NCBI RefSeq assembly: GCF_024756275.1
Contig: NZ_JANUGQ010000001.1
Location: 434,001-498,000 of the forward strand
From: Streptomyces pyxinae
GTDB taxonomy: Bacteria > Actinomycetota > Actinomycetes > Streptomycetales > Streptomycetaceae
Length of the DNA: 64,000 bases
Reading direction: 5' to 3'
Below are positions 1 through 8,023 of this stretch, one piece after another. Position 1 is the stretch's first letter. Each line of letters starts with the position of its first letter. The notes under the pieces were generated by a model that worked only from the letters and a program-made list of their open reading frames with translations, did no database searches and was not told where the DNA came from. Made by a program: the position numbers and the translations under genes.

Positions 1-98
1 GCGAGCGCCCCGTCGTCACCACCGGCGCCACCGCCGGCGCCGTCACCACCACTACTGCCGCCGGCCGGCGCCGCCGGGAAAAGGTCCGTGTCATTCAT
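1..98 (-). CDS. 5'-partial CDS with Gly/Ser/Asp-rich N-terminus
   Basis: An ATG at position 98 reading leftwards opens a frame with no stop up to the window edge. The first residues are MNDTDLFPAAPAGG, followed by a low-complexity Gly/Ser/Asp/Ala stretch. Such N-terminal linkers are common in front of a folded domain in Streptomyces proteins. A GGAG lies about 12 nt upstream, which is a weak ribosome site. The gene would be divergent from the 50-residue protein at 336. The visible part carries no domain, so I assign no function; the reading is supported only by frame openness and plausible codon use. Confidence 0.45.
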   Translation of the reverse strand, partial: MNDTDLFPAAPAGGSSGGDGAGGGAGGDDGAL

Positions 99-219
99 AC
101 GGGCCCCATTCTCCGCCGTACCGCCGGGCGCGACCCCCCGGCCCCCGGGACCGCGAGTCCCCGCTCGACCCCGCCCGCCCCGCCCCGCACCGGACACGCC
201 CCTTCACACCCAGCAGTGC

Positions 220-247
220 TTAGACAACGAAAGATTTTCTTTAGTGT
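220..247 (+). promoter_or_regulatory. Probable sigma-70-type promoter for the 50-aa protein
   Basis: TTAGAC at 220-225 and TAGTGT at 242-247 are separated by 16 nt. They lie in an AT-rich pocket (about 219-256) that stands out from the surrounding GC-rich DNA. The spacing and hexamers fit the Streptomyces housekeeping consensus (TTGACN, TAGNNT). Transcription would begin near 254 and leave about an 80-nt leader before the ATG at 336. Confidence 0.5.
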
Positions 248-335
248 AGGGAATGTTTGCGATCCGCGTGCTGTTGCACTCGTACAGCCACCAGTTCTCC
301 ATCAGGAGGATCAACTCCGACGAAGGGAGAAGCCC

Positions 336-488
336 ATGCGCTTCGAAATTCTGCGACTCGACGACGTCGACGGCACCGCCGTGGACAGCACCGTCGTGGA
401 CGCCGCCTCCGTCAACCTCATCGTGCAGCAGGCCGCGTCGGTCGGCCAGCGCATCTATATCCGCCCGGCCGGGGACCCGGTCTCGTAA
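336..488 (+). CDS. Small conserved hypothetical protein (50 aa)
   Basis: The ATG at 336 is preceded by a GAAGGGAG ribosome site with good spacing. The frame opens further upstream, but only this start has such a site. The product has 50 residues, starts MRFEILRLDDVDGT and ends in a short segment QRIYIRPAGDPVS. It has no signal peptide, membrane segment or cysteine. From memory, near-identical small proteins are widespread in Streptomyces and relatives and usually annotated as hypothetical. It has its own promoter and is convergent with the MarC gene. The function is unknown; the strong conservation I recall suggests it is translated and selected. Confidence 0.75.
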   Translation: MRFEILRLDDVDGTAVDSTVVDAASVNLIVQQAASVGQRIYIRPAGDPVS

Positions 489-597
489 CCCGTTCCTTCA
501 CCGGAGCACACGGCACCGCGCCCCCGCACGGACTTCCCGGAAGGAGAATCCGTACGGGGGCGCAGTGCTGTCCGCACGGTCGGCGACGGACTCGGAT

Positions 598-1203
598 TCA
601 GGAGCCCCGGATTACCTGGGTGACGCCGTTGATGATCTGCTGAACGGCGATCGCGGAGAGCATCATGCCGGCGAGCCGGGTGACCAGCACCACGCCGCCG
701 TCCTTGATCACCCGGATGATCAGCAGCGAGTAGCGCATGGTCAGCCAGAGCACCACATGCATGGCGGCGATCGCCGCCCAGACGGAGATCTGCTGGCTGA
801 CGCCCTTGGCGTGCTGCACCGCCAGGATGACCGACACGATGGCACCGGGGCCGGCGAGCAGCGGCATCCCGAGCGGTACGAGCGCGACGTTGACGTCCTT
901 GGTCTGCTTGGGCTCGTCGGTCTTGCCGGTGAGCAGGTCGAGCGCGATCAGCAGCAGGAGCAGTCCGCCGGCGATCATCAGCGCGGGCACCGAGACATGC
1001 AGATAGCCCAGGATCTGCTGGCCCAGGATGCCGAAGACGGTGATCACGCCGAACGCGACGGCCACCGCCTGCCAGGCCATCCGGCGCTGGACCTTGGCGG
1101 GGCGGCCGGAGGTCAGGGCCAGGAAGATCGGCGTGATGCCCGGCGGGTCCATGATGACGAACAGGGTGAGGAAGAGGGAGCCGAAGACGGCGAGGTCGAA
1201 CAC
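598..1203 (-). CDS. MarC family integral membrane protein
   Basis: The GTG at 1203 is chosen because AAGGA lies 6 nt upstream; the longer open frame is only GC-driven. The product has 201 residues and about six hydrophobic helices. Family hallmarks are the N-terminal MDPPGITPIFLAL segment (about 18-30), the central VPLGMPLLAGPGAI segment (about 108-121) and the C-terminal RLAGMMLSAIAVQ segment. MarC (UPF0056) proteins sit in the cytoplasmic membrane. The original link to multiple antibiotic resistance was not upheld and the substrate is unknown. It follows the PHP phosphoesterase gene on the same strand with about 140 bp between. Confidence 0.9.
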   Translation of the reverse strand: MFDLAVFGSLFLTLFVIMDPPGITPIFLALTSGRPAKVQRRMAWQAVAVAFGVITVFGILGQQILGYLHVSVPALMIAGGLLLLLIALDLLTGKTDEPKQTKDVNVALVPLGMPLLAGPGAIVSVILAVQHAKGVSQQISVWAAIAAMHVVLWLTMRYSLLIIRVIKDGGVVLVTRLAGMMLSAIAVQQIINGVTQVIRGS

Positions 1204-1346
1204 GGTGGTTCCTTGCGGGGTGTGCGAGACGTACGAGGCGGTGCGAGGCGGAGGGGCCGGGCCGACGGGGGTGCGGCCGGCCGGGGGCGACGGGAGAACG
1301 GCGCGCGGGGCGTGCGGGTGACACGCACCGGGCGGAGTGCGGGACG

Positions 1347-2216
1347 TTACGGGCGTCCGCCCGCGCCCGGCACCGGGAACGCGCCGGTCGCGCGCCGGGT
1401 GATCTCGCCGTAGGTCTCGGGGTCGGTGGTGTACTCGCCGAGCCGACAGGTCTTGCGGGTGCCGTGGTAGTCGCTGGAGCCGGTGGTGAGCAGCCCCAGG
1501 TCGGCGGCGAGGCCGCGCAACCGGTCCCGGGCCTCCGCGTCGTGGTCCATGTGGTCGACCTCGACGCCGTCGAGACCGCAGGCGGCGAGTTTCGCGATGG
1601 CCGCCTCGGAGACCGTACGGCCCCGTTTGACGGCGAGCGGATGGGCGAAGACGGTGACCCCGCCCGCCGCCTTGACGAGCCGCACGGCCTCGCAGGCGTC
1701 CAGCTCGTGCTTGGGCACGTACGCCGGGCCGCCGTCGCCCAGCCACTGGGCGGTGAAGGCGTCCGAGACGGTGGGTACGAGACCCAGCTCGACCAGCGCC
1801 TCCGCGAGGTGCGGGCGGCCCACCGAGCCATCTCCGGCGATGGCCGCGACCCGCTCCCAGGTGATCGGGACGCCCAGCTCGCGGAGCTTGGCCACCATGG
1901 TCCGGGCACGCGGCACCCGGTCGTCCCGGACCAGCTCGCGCTCGCGGAGGAGGTCGGGCTCGTCGGGGTCGAAGAGGTAGGCGAGCAGATGGACCCCGGT
2001 GCCCTCGATGCGGCAGGACAGCTCGGCGCCGGTGACGAGGGTGAGCGGCCGGTCCAGCCCGGCCAGGGCGGCGGCGGCCTCGGCGTGGCCCCGGGTGGTG
2101 TCGTGGTCGGTCAGCGCGACGACGTCCAGGCCGCCGGCGGCCGCGGCGCGGATCAGCTCGGCGGGGGTGTCCGTGCCGTCCGAGGCCGTGGAGTGGGTGT
2201 GCAGATCGATGCGCAC
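1347..2216 (-). CDS. PHP-domain metal-dependent phosphoesterase
   Basis: A 289-residue protein with a complete PHP domain. The metal-binding motifs are HTHSTASDGT (6-15), LTDHDTT (about 34-40), a GAELS glutamate (about 64) and a late GSSDYHG (about 247). Homologues of the RnmB/YciV type hydrolyse 3',5'-nucleoside bisphosphates or trim short RNA 5' ends. Sequence alone does not fix the substrate here. The start is a GTG at 2216 with a GGAG about 9 nt upstream. It is cytoplasmic and has no extra domains. It probably shares direction and perhaps transcript with MarC downstream. Confidence 0.88.
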   Translation of the reverse strand: MRIDLHTHSTASDGTDTPAELIRAAAAGGLDVVALTDHDTTRGHAEAAAALAGLDRPLTLVTGAELSCRIEGTGVHLLAYLFDPDEPDLLRERELVRDDRVPRARTMVAKLRELGVPITWERVAAIAGDGSVGRPHLAEALVELGLVPTVSDAFTAQWLGDGGPAYVPKHELDACEAVRLVKAAGGVTVFAHPLAVKRGRTVSEAAIAKLAACGLDGVEVDHMDHDAEARDRLRGLAADLGLLTTGSSDYHGTRKTCRLGEYTTDPETYGEITRRATGAFPVPGAGGRP

Positions 2217-2293
2217 GACTCAGGGCTCCGGAGCTCGGGGCGGACAGGGGACGCTCAAGGATAACCGGGCCCGGCCCCCGCCCCGTCCGGCCA

Positions 2294-2375
2294 CCATCCC
2301 GTCGGGCTCCCATCCGGCCCGGCCGCCATCCCGTCGGGCTCCCGCCCCGACCGGCCGCCATCCCGTCGGGCTCCC
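2294..2375. repeat. Three 18-bp repeats at exact 32-bp spacing in an intergenic gap
   Basis: The 18-mer CCATCCCGTCGGGCTCCC occurs at 2294, 2326 and 2358, so the period is exactly 32 bp. The intervening bases are also similar. More degenerate GGTCGGGC-like motifs continue to about 2500. The array lies in the 433-bp gap between the PHP gene start and the DUF6758 stop, where I see no credible gene. Confidence 0.8.
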
Positions 2376-2649
2376 ATCCCGCCCGTGCGCCGGCGCCTGG
2401 CCCGGCCCCGTGTGCGGTACGGGCCCACGCCTTCCGGTCGGGGCCCCGCCTCGTCCGGGCGCCGTCCGGCCCCGCGCCCCTCCGGTCCGGCCCTCGCGCC
2501 ACGCGTACGCCCCGCGCCGGTTGCCGCCCGGCCCGGCCCTGTGCGCCGGCCGGGCGCCGCACCTTCCGGTTGCCGCCCGCGCCCTCCGGGCGCCGTCCGC
2601 CTCCACCACGGGGAGCTCAGCAGCCAGTGGGCAGCCCAGCGGCCGGGGG

Positions 2650-3288
2650 TCAGCTCAGCAGCCGGGGGCTGAGCGCGCCGCAGGGCAGCAGCTCGACCTC
2701 GGCGCCCGCCTCCCGGAGGTCGGTCAGCACCAGCTCGTCGTACATCAGCAGGCTGGACTCCTCGGGCCAGACGATGGCCCAGAGCCAGAGCCCGAGCGCC
2801 TCGCCCGCGAAGACGGCCCGGTCGCCGGGGGCGCCGCCGACGTGCCAGAGCGGGGTGGGTCGTCCGGAGGTGAGCACCTTGGCCTGCGGCCGGGCGTCCA
2901 CGCAGAGGTGCGGGCCCGGGTCGGGGCCGTCGATCCCGGCGTACCGCGCGCCCAGGCCGACGCCCAGCTCCTCGGCGACCAGCAGCAGCTCCCCGACCCC
3001 GCCGAGCGGGCCGGGACCCGAGCAGGCGACGGCGGTGGCGCGACCGCCGCCGCGGTCGTCCCCGGCGCTGGCCACCCCGGTGAAGAGCCAGCCGACCGGC
3101 AGCGGCCAGGGCATCCAGACGGGGACCTGAGCCCGGTGGGTGACGACTCCGAGCGCCTCCACGCTGGGCGGAACCACGGGTTGCAGCGGGTGAACGGCAC
3201 CGTGGACGTCGCACTGCCAGGAATCGGCGAAGAGACCGGGCGCCCTCACCCGGCCACCGCACTTCGGGCAACTGGGTTCGCCCCTCAT
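2650..3288 (-). CDS. DUF6758 family protein with N-terminal zinc-ribbon-like motif
   Basis: A 212-residue protein starting MRGEPSCPKCGGRVRAPG. The CPKCG pair plus a later cysteine and histidine (WQCDVHG, about 24-30) form a zinc-ribbon-like knuckle. The rest is a mixed hydrophobic domain ending ELLPCGALSPRLLS, and there is no clear membrane helix or signal peptide. I recognise it as the Streptomyces family called DUF6758; no biochemical role is known to me. Ribosome site is weak (GAGGA about 12 nt upstream). The gene is divergent from the MFS exporter, with about 200 bp holding that gene's promoter. Confidence 0.78.
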   Translation of the reverse strand: MRGEPSCPKCGGRVRAPGLFADSWQCDVHGAVHPLQPVVPPSVEALGVVTHRAQVPVWMPWPLPVGWLFTGVASAGDDRGGGRATAVACSGPGPLGGVGELLLVAEELGVGLGARYAGIDGPDPGPHLCVDARPQAKVLTSGRPTPLWHVGGAPGDRAVFAGEALGLWLWAIVWPEESSLLMYDELVLTDLREAGAEVELLPCGALSPRLLS

Positions 3289-3376
3289 AGCGTTCCACGG
3301 TCCTCCCCGCCCGCCGCCGCGTCAAGGACGATCACCCTCCGGGGTGGACCGGCCGCGTCCCGGGTATGCATGCCTC

Positions 3377-3406
3377 TTGCATTCATTAGCCTCGCTAAGC
3401 TAATAT
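3377..3406 (+). promoter_or_regulatory. Promoter with embedded 20-bp palindromic operator, upstream of MFS gene
   Basis: TTGCAT (3377-3382) and TAATAT (3401-3406) are 18 nt apart, a good housekeeping promoter. The spacer and -10 region carry a dyad: ATTAGC (3385-3390) and GCTAAT (3399-3404) flank 8 nt. A second nested dyad is TTAGC-CTC-GCTAA (3386-3398). A repressor bound here would cover the promoter. Dyads of this size are typical of MarR or TetR regulators; the TTAGC/GCTAA half-sites also loosely resemble iron boxes. No regulator gene adjoins it. Confidence 0.6.
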
Positions 3407-3491
3407 ATGTAAATACCAACCACTTATTGGGAGCACCGCCCCGGCCACAGCCGCCCGGGCCCCGCGTCCCCTCGGTGACCGAAGGAGCGAC

Positions 3492-4769
3492 ATGCACGGA
3501 AAGGAATCGGCCCCAGCGGCCCCGCGCGAGGAGCTGGACGGCGCGCCCGACCCGCTGGACGAGGGCGCCGGCAGCATCCTGCGCCAGCCGAAGGCGGTCT
3601 GGGCCACCGCCGGCGCCTCGGTCGTGGCCTTCATGGGCATCGGCCTGGTGGACCCGATCCTGCCGTCCATCGCCCAGGGGTTGCACGCCACTCCGAGCCA
3701 GGTCTCGCTGCTCTTCACCTCGTACTTCCTGATCACCGCCGTGGCGATGCTGATCACCGGCTTCGTCTCCAGCCGCATCGGCGGCCGGAAGACCCTGCTG
3801 GCCGGACTCGCCCTGGTGATCGTCTTCGCCGCGCTCTCCGGCACCTCGGGCTCGGTCGGTGAACTGGTCGGCTTCCGGGCCGGCTGGGGGCTGGGCAACG
3901 CCCTGTTCGTCTCGACCTCCCTCGCCGTGATCGTCGGCGCGGCGGCCGGCGGCAGCGCGGCGGCCATCCTGCTCTACGAGTCGGCGCTCGGCCTCGGCAT
4001 GGCCTGCGGCCCGCTGCTCGGCGCCCTGCTCGGGGACGCCAGCTGGCGCTACCCGTTCTTCGGCACCGCCGCGCTGATGGCGATCGGCTTCCTCTGCATC
4101 GCCGGCTTCCTCAAGGAGCAGCCCCGCCCGGCCCGCAAGACCTCGATACTCGATCCCATCCGGGCGCTCGGCCACGGCGGCCTCGCCTCGGCGGCCGCCT
4201 CCGCCTTCTTCTACAACTACGCGTTCTTCACGGTGCTGGCCTTCACGCCGTTCGTGCTGGACATGACCCCGTACAAGTCGGGTGCGGTCTTCTTCGCCTG
4301 GGGTGTGCTGCTCGCCGTCTTCTCGGTGCTGGTCGCGCCCCGGCTCCAGGAGCGGTTCGGTTCGCTGAAGGTGCTGGGCGGCTCGCTGGTGCTGCTCGCC
4401 GCCGATGTGGTGGTGCTGGGCTACGGCAACCACACCACGGCGATCGTCTGCACCATCCTCTCCGGCGCCTTCATCGGCGTGAACAACACGGTCTTCACCG
4501 AACTGGCCCTCGGCGTCTCGGACGCCCCGCGCCCGGTGGCCAGCGCGGGCTACAACTTCGTCCGCTGGTTCGCCGCCGCCGCCGCACCCTTCCTGGCGCC
4601 GAAGATCGAGGAGTGGACCGACATCCACATGCCCTTCGTCGTCGCCGGTGCCGCCGCCCTGATCGGTGCCGCCGTCGTCTGGGCCCGCCGCCGCTCCCTC
4701 ACCCACGAGGCCGAGGAGCTCCAGCCGCGGCACAAGACGGAGGACGGGGTGGCGGTCTTCGCCAACTGA
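3492..4769 (+). CDS. MFS transporter (drug/metabolite exporter type)
   Basis: The ATG at 3492 follows GAAGGAG by 4 nt. The product has 425 residues: a hydrophilic N-terminus of about 35 residues, then about 12 membrane helices. The first helix carries GIGLVDPILPSIA, a sequence style seen in drug-proton antiporters. The loop after helix 2 has a conserved-type FVSSRIGGRKTLL motif (about 95-107). It probably exports a small molecule using the proton gradient. Substrate is unknown, and the YitG-like subgroup is only my guess. Expression is likely controlled by a repressor at the dyad at 3385-3404, and a strong terminator follows at 4799. Confidence 0.88.
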   Translation: MHGKESAPAAPREELDGAPDPLDEGAGSILRQPKAVWATAGASVVAFMGIGLVDPILPSIAQGLHATPSQVSLLFTSYFLITAVAMLITGFVSSRIGGRKTLLAGLALVIVFAALSGTSGSVGELVGFRAGWGLGNALFVSTSLAVIVGAAAGGSAAAILLYESALGLGMACGPLLGALLGDASWRYPFFGTAALMAIGFLCIAGFLKEQPRPARKTSILDPIRALGHGGLASAAASAFFYNYAFFTVLAFTPFVLDMTPYKSGAVFFAWGVLLAVFSVLVAPRLQERFGSLKVLGGSLVLLAADVVVLGYGNHTTAIVCTILSGAFIGVNNTVFTELALGVSDAPRPVASAGYNFVRWFAAAAAPFLAPKIEEWTDIHMPFVVAGAAALIGAAVVWARRRSLTHEAEELQPRHKTEDGVAVFAN

Positions 4770-4798
4770 GCCGTCCCGGGCTCCTCTTGGCGCTCTTC

Positions 4799-4835
4799 CC
4801 GAGGGGGAGGTTTCCACGCGGAACCTCCCCCTCGG
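4799..4835 (+). terminator. Intrinsic terminator-like hairpin after MFS gene
   Basis: CCGAGGGGGAGGTT (4799-4812) pairs perfectly with AACCTCCCCCTCGG (4822-4835). Two more GC pairs extend the stem into the loop past a bulged T. It begins 30 nt after the MFS stop. There is no T-run, which is usual for Streptomyces terminators. Confidence 0.85.
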
Positions 4836-4862
4836 CCGTGCCCGCTCCGGAATACCGGGCCG

Positions 4863-5106
4863 ATGACGCGACGACCGTGGCTGGTGTGGACCGGCACCGC
4901 CCTCGCGCTCGGGGGTCTCGCGCTCTTCCTGAGCCGCCAGGGACTGGACCGCGCGGACCAGTGGAGCAGCGTGCTGAGCCTGTTCCTCGCGGTGGCCGGC
5001 TTGGGGACCGGACTGGCCGGGCTGGTGGGCGGCGGGCGCCCGGCCGAGGCGGGCCAGTCCGCCGACGACGCCTCCGCCGGGGGCTCGATCAGGCTTCCGC
5101 AGCAGC
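4863..5106 (+). pseudogene. N-terminal remnant of a small two-helix membrane protein
   Basis: From the ATG at 4863 about 75 residues look like a real protein: MTRRPWLVWTGTALALGG forms one membrane helix and SVLSLFLAVAGLGTGLAGL a second. A hydrophilic ADDASAGG stretch follows. After about position 5090 the frame turns into Pro/Arg-rich sequence that is antisense-like, and it has no stop until 6299, deep inside an opposite-strand gene. The C-terminus is therefore lost or shifted. Similar N-termini head small hypothetical Streptomyces membrane proteins. No ribosome site is visible, so it could be leaderless or dead. Confidence 0.5.
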
Positions 5107-5695
5107 ATGGACCGGCTGGGCCAGGCCCTTCAGACCCTCGGGCCCCAGCGGGTGGGCCGGGAGAGGGATCTCACCTGGTACACCAGCCAGGAGCAACACC
5201 CGCTCAACATGGCCCAGTTCGATACCCCCAGTGGGCGCCGAGGCCGTCCAGGTCCTGCGTTACGGCGGCGACTGGAGCCAGGCGACGAGTGGGCTCATCG
5301 AGGACCGGGCCGGCGAGCGCCGCATGCCGTAGGGCGCGCCGAGGCCGTCCGGGTGCTCGCAAACCGGCCGGCGATCACTGGCGGTCCCTTCGACCTGAAG
5401 CTGAGCCGGATCGCCCGAGAGGACGAGGCGCCCTCCGTCCGCGAAACGGCCGTCACCGCGCTCGCCCGGTTCCGCCCGCGCCCCACCTCCTGACCGACCT
5501 CACCCGCCACGCCCCCTCCCCCGCCGTCCGCCTCGCCGCCCTCCGCGGGGTCGTCCAGCACCACCCCGACGACCGGCGGACGCTGGAGCTCCTCTCCAAG
5601 TGCGCCGAGCGGGACGAGGACACGGAGGTACGCGAGACGGCGGCCGAGCTGCTCTCGGCGCTGCGGCCGGACCTGACCCCGGGTCACCCCGCGAG
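5107..5695 (+). pseudogene. Frameshifted HEAT-repeat-like gene remnant
   Basis: Protein-like segments occur in all three forward frames in a collinear order. Frame one gives LGQALQTLGPQRVGRERDLT then, after about 5225, loses sense. A second frame gives AEAVQVLRYGGDWSQATSG and stops near 5332. Frame one resumes with AEAVRVLANRP and DEAPSVRETAVTALARF until a stop at 5493. The third frame then carries LLTDLTRHAPSPAVRLAALR and DTEVRETAAELLSALRPDL to about 5690. The last parts have the alternating helical pattern of HEAT repeats. At least three frameshifts are needed to join them, so the gene is broken unless the assembly has indel errors. Confidence 0.65.
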
Positions 5696-6292
5696 TCAGT
5701 CCAGCCCGACCGGCCGCCGCCCCGGGTCGCGGAGATCCGTGCCGCTCGTGAGCCAGCGCTCCTCCAGGGCCTGGGCGCCATGGACGCGCTTCCAGGCGGC
5801 CTCGTTGGGCGTCATCGGCAGCAGCGGCAGGAAGCGCACCGGGTCCAGGGGGGCGTCCAGCTCCAGGTCCTCGACCAGCCCGCCCGGCTCGGCCACCAGG
5901 ACGGAGGTGAAGGGCGCCCCCGGCCAGAGCGGATCACCGAGGTCCAGGGAGGCGCCCGGGGCCACCACGACGCCCTCGACCTGCGGGGAGGCGGCCAGCA
6001 CGGCGAGGGGCCGGAGCACCTGGTCCGTGTCGGCGCGCCCGGCCCGCACCGAGAGCAGCAGCTCGGCGCGCGGGCCCTTGACCGGGTCGGCCAGCGCGGC
6101 GGTCGGATCGGTCATGGGCTGGGCGGACATGCCGAGGGTGGCGTACCGCACGAGGTCACCCCCGGCATCCTTGTCGCGGAAGCGGAGTACCTCGATCCGG
6201 TCGGTGCCCAGAAAGGTCACCGCCGCCCGGGCGTCCGGTTCACCGAGCGCGGTACGCAGCCGGGCCTCGACCAGTGCAAGAACTTCTGCCAT
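5696..6292 (-). CDS. Suppressor-of-fused (SUFU)-domain protein
   Basis: The preferred start is the ATG at 6292, giving 198 residues that begin MAEVLALVEARLRTALGEPD. An ATG 51 nt upstream is possible but adds an atypical hydrophobic tail. TATGCT ends 6 nt before this ATG and no ribosome site is seen, so the mRNA may be leaderless. The protein matches bacterial SUFU-domain proteins: segments around YATLGMS, ELLLSVRAG, FTSVLV and FLPLLPMTPNEAAWKR. In bacteria this domain is known mainly from immunity proteins of polymorphic toxin systems and from orphan cytoplasmic proteins. No toxin gene is nearby, so its role here is open. Confidence 0.75.
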   Translation of the reverse strand: MAEVLALVEARLRTALGEPDARAAVTFLGTDRIEVLRFRDKDAGGDLVRYATLGMSAQPMTDPTAALADPVKGPRAELLLSVRAGRADTDQVLRPLAVLAASPQVEGVVVAPGASLDLGDPLWPGAPFTSVLVAEPGGLVEDLELDAPLDPVRFLPLLPMTPNEAAWKRVHGAQALEERWLTSGTDLRDPGRRPVGLD

Positions 6293-6827
6293 GCGGTGAG
6301 CATAAAACGCGTATGCGGAGGGCAAAATAAGGGATTGACCCATGAGCGGCTGGTAGTCTTGGCCGCTGGTCGGGACGGCGCGCGAAGCGTGCTCCTCAGT
6401 CCCGGCGACACGTCATCCCCCACGGGGGACCGGCCGGAGGAGGTGGGGCTGCGGTGGATCGAAGTCGACCGTGCAGTACCACCCGCTCTTCCGCCCGCGC
6501 TCCCCGGCGCTGACCTGATCTCCGTTCCCCGCATCCGGGCATCCGGACGGAGCCAGATCCTTTTCCGGGTCGGCGCACCCCGCCGTACGGATTCTCCCCG
6601 GTCCGGCGGGTACACGACTGGGCGATCCATCGCGTACGAGGACGTACGCGCGCCCGCGACGGAAGAGCGCTGAGCATTCCTCTCCCCGCCTGTCCGTAGC
6701 GAACGCCGTCATCGCGTCCCGCGGTGCCGCCCGCTTTGCGGACGTACGCAACGCCCACGCGCTGCCACGTCCACGTTCCGGGCTGTGCCACACCTCGCCG
6801 GCGGCCTCTCCGTGAAGGAGCTTGCCC
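6293..6827. other. Intergenic region between SUFU and corA genes
   Basis: About 535 bp without a supported gene. The left end (6300-6345) is relatively AT-rich and probably holds the leftward promoter of the SUFU gene. The remainder should contain the corA promoter and leader, but I see no clear -35/-10 pair. I could not recognise an M-box or other magnesium riboswitch by eye. Open frames here are GC-rich shadows without ribosome sites. Confidence 0.5.
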
Positions 6828-7961
6828 ATGTCGATGATCCGCGACCTGCGCGCCGTGGTACGCCCGTCCCTGCGCAAGATCAACACCCCGTACAACACGT
6901 ACAACTCCTATGACCCCACCCGCGACCCCTCCGCGTCGAGCGCCGTCGTGGACTGCGCCGTCTACCGTGACGGCCGCCGGCTGCGGGACGCCACCGACGG
7001 CGCGGTGCTGACGCCCCGTGAGGCGATGCGGGAGGTCCGGGACGGCGGGGGCTTCGCCTGGATCGGGCTGCACGAGCCGACCGAGGCCGAGTTCGCCGGG
7101 ATCGCCGCCGAGTTCGGGCTGCACCCGCTGGCCGTGGAGGACGCGGTCCACGCCCACCAGCGGCCCAAGCTGGAGCGGTACGACGACACCCTCTTCACCG
7201 TCTTCAAGACCATCCACTACGTGGAGCACGCCGAGCTGACCGCGACCAGCGAGGTGGTGGAGACCGGCGAGGTGATGTGCTTCACCGGCCATGACTTCGT
7301 GATCACCGTGCGGCACGGCGGCAAGGGCTCGCTGCGCAACCTCCGCCACCGGATGGAGGGCGAGCCGGAGCTGCTGGTCAAGGGCCCCTCGGCGGTGCTG
7401 CACGCCATCGCCGACCATGTGGTGGACGGCTACATCGCGGTGGCGGACGCGGTGGAGGTGGACATCGACCAGATCGAGATCGATGTCTTCTCGCCGCCCG
7501 CCAAGGGCAGCACCCGGGGCGCCGACACCGGCCGGATCTACCAGCTCAAGCGCGAGGTGCTGGAGTTCAAGCGGGCGGTGACCCCGCTGCTGCGGCCCAT
7601 GCAGCTGCTGAGCGAGCGGCCGATGCGGCTGGTGGACCCGGACATCCAGAAGTACTTCCGGGACGTCGCGGACCACCTGGCCCGGGTCCAGGAGCAGGTG
7701 GTCGGCTTCGACGAGCTGCTGAACTCGATCCTCCAGGCGAGCCTGGCGCAGGCGACGGTCGCGCAGAACGAGGACATGCGCAAGATCACCTCCTGGGCGG
7801 CCATCGTCGCCGTGCCGACCGCCGTCTGCGGGATCTACGGCATGAACTTCGACCACATGCCGGAGCTGCACTGGCGGTACGGCTATCCGATGGTGCTGGC
7901 CGGGATCATCGGCGTCTGCCTCGCCATCCACCGCACCCTGAAGCGCAACGGCTGGCTCTGA
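6828..7961 (+). CDS. corA: Magnesium/cobalt transport protein CorA
   Basis: The ATG at 6828 follows GAAGGAG by 7 nt; the TTG two codons earlier lies inside the spacer. The product has 377 residues with a long cytoplasmic alpha/beta and helical domain. Two C-terminal membrane helices follow, and the signature YGMNF (about 343-347) precedes the loop HMPELHWRYG. The GMN motif is the selectivity filter of CorA channels, which import Mg2+ (and Co2+ or Ni2+) as pentamers. Length and motif are normal. A PRC/MgtE-N/CBS gene and a DUF1003 gene lie 2-4 kb downstream, so this may be a magnesium-related neighbourhood. Confidence 0.95.
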   Translation: MSMIRDLRAVVRPSLRKINTPYNTYNSYDPTRDPSASSAVVDCAVYRDGRRLRDATDGAVLTPREAMREVRDGGGFAWIGLHEPTEAEFAGIAAEFGLHPLAVEDAVHAHQRPKLERYDDTLFTVFKTIHYVEHAELTATSEVVETGEVMCFTGHDFVITVRHGGKGSLRNLRHRMEGEPELLVKGPSAVLHAIADHVVDGYIAVADAVEVDIDQIEIDVFSPPAKGSTRGADTGRIYQLKREVLEFKRAVTPLLRPMQLLSERPMRLVDPDIQKYFRDVADHLARVQEQVVGFDELLNSILQASLAQATVAQNEDMRKITSWAAIVAVPTAVCGIYGMNFDHMPELHWRYGYPMVLAGIIGVCLAIHRTLKRNGWL

Positions 7962-8023
7962 CGGGCCGCGTCCTCCGCCGGCGCGGGCAAGGCGGTTTCC
8001 TCCGGCTGGCTAAGCTGCCGGGC

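Noticed and set aside
455..2562. Long open frames on the minus strand overlapping the MarC and PHP genes
   Set aside because: They are GC-driven shadows rich in Arg, Pro and Ala with no ribosome site; only the MarC end of the 598-2562 frame is real.
6367..6827. Possible riboswitch leader of corA
   Set aside because: I could not find a conserved M-box or other riboswitch core; a covariance-model search would be needed to decide.
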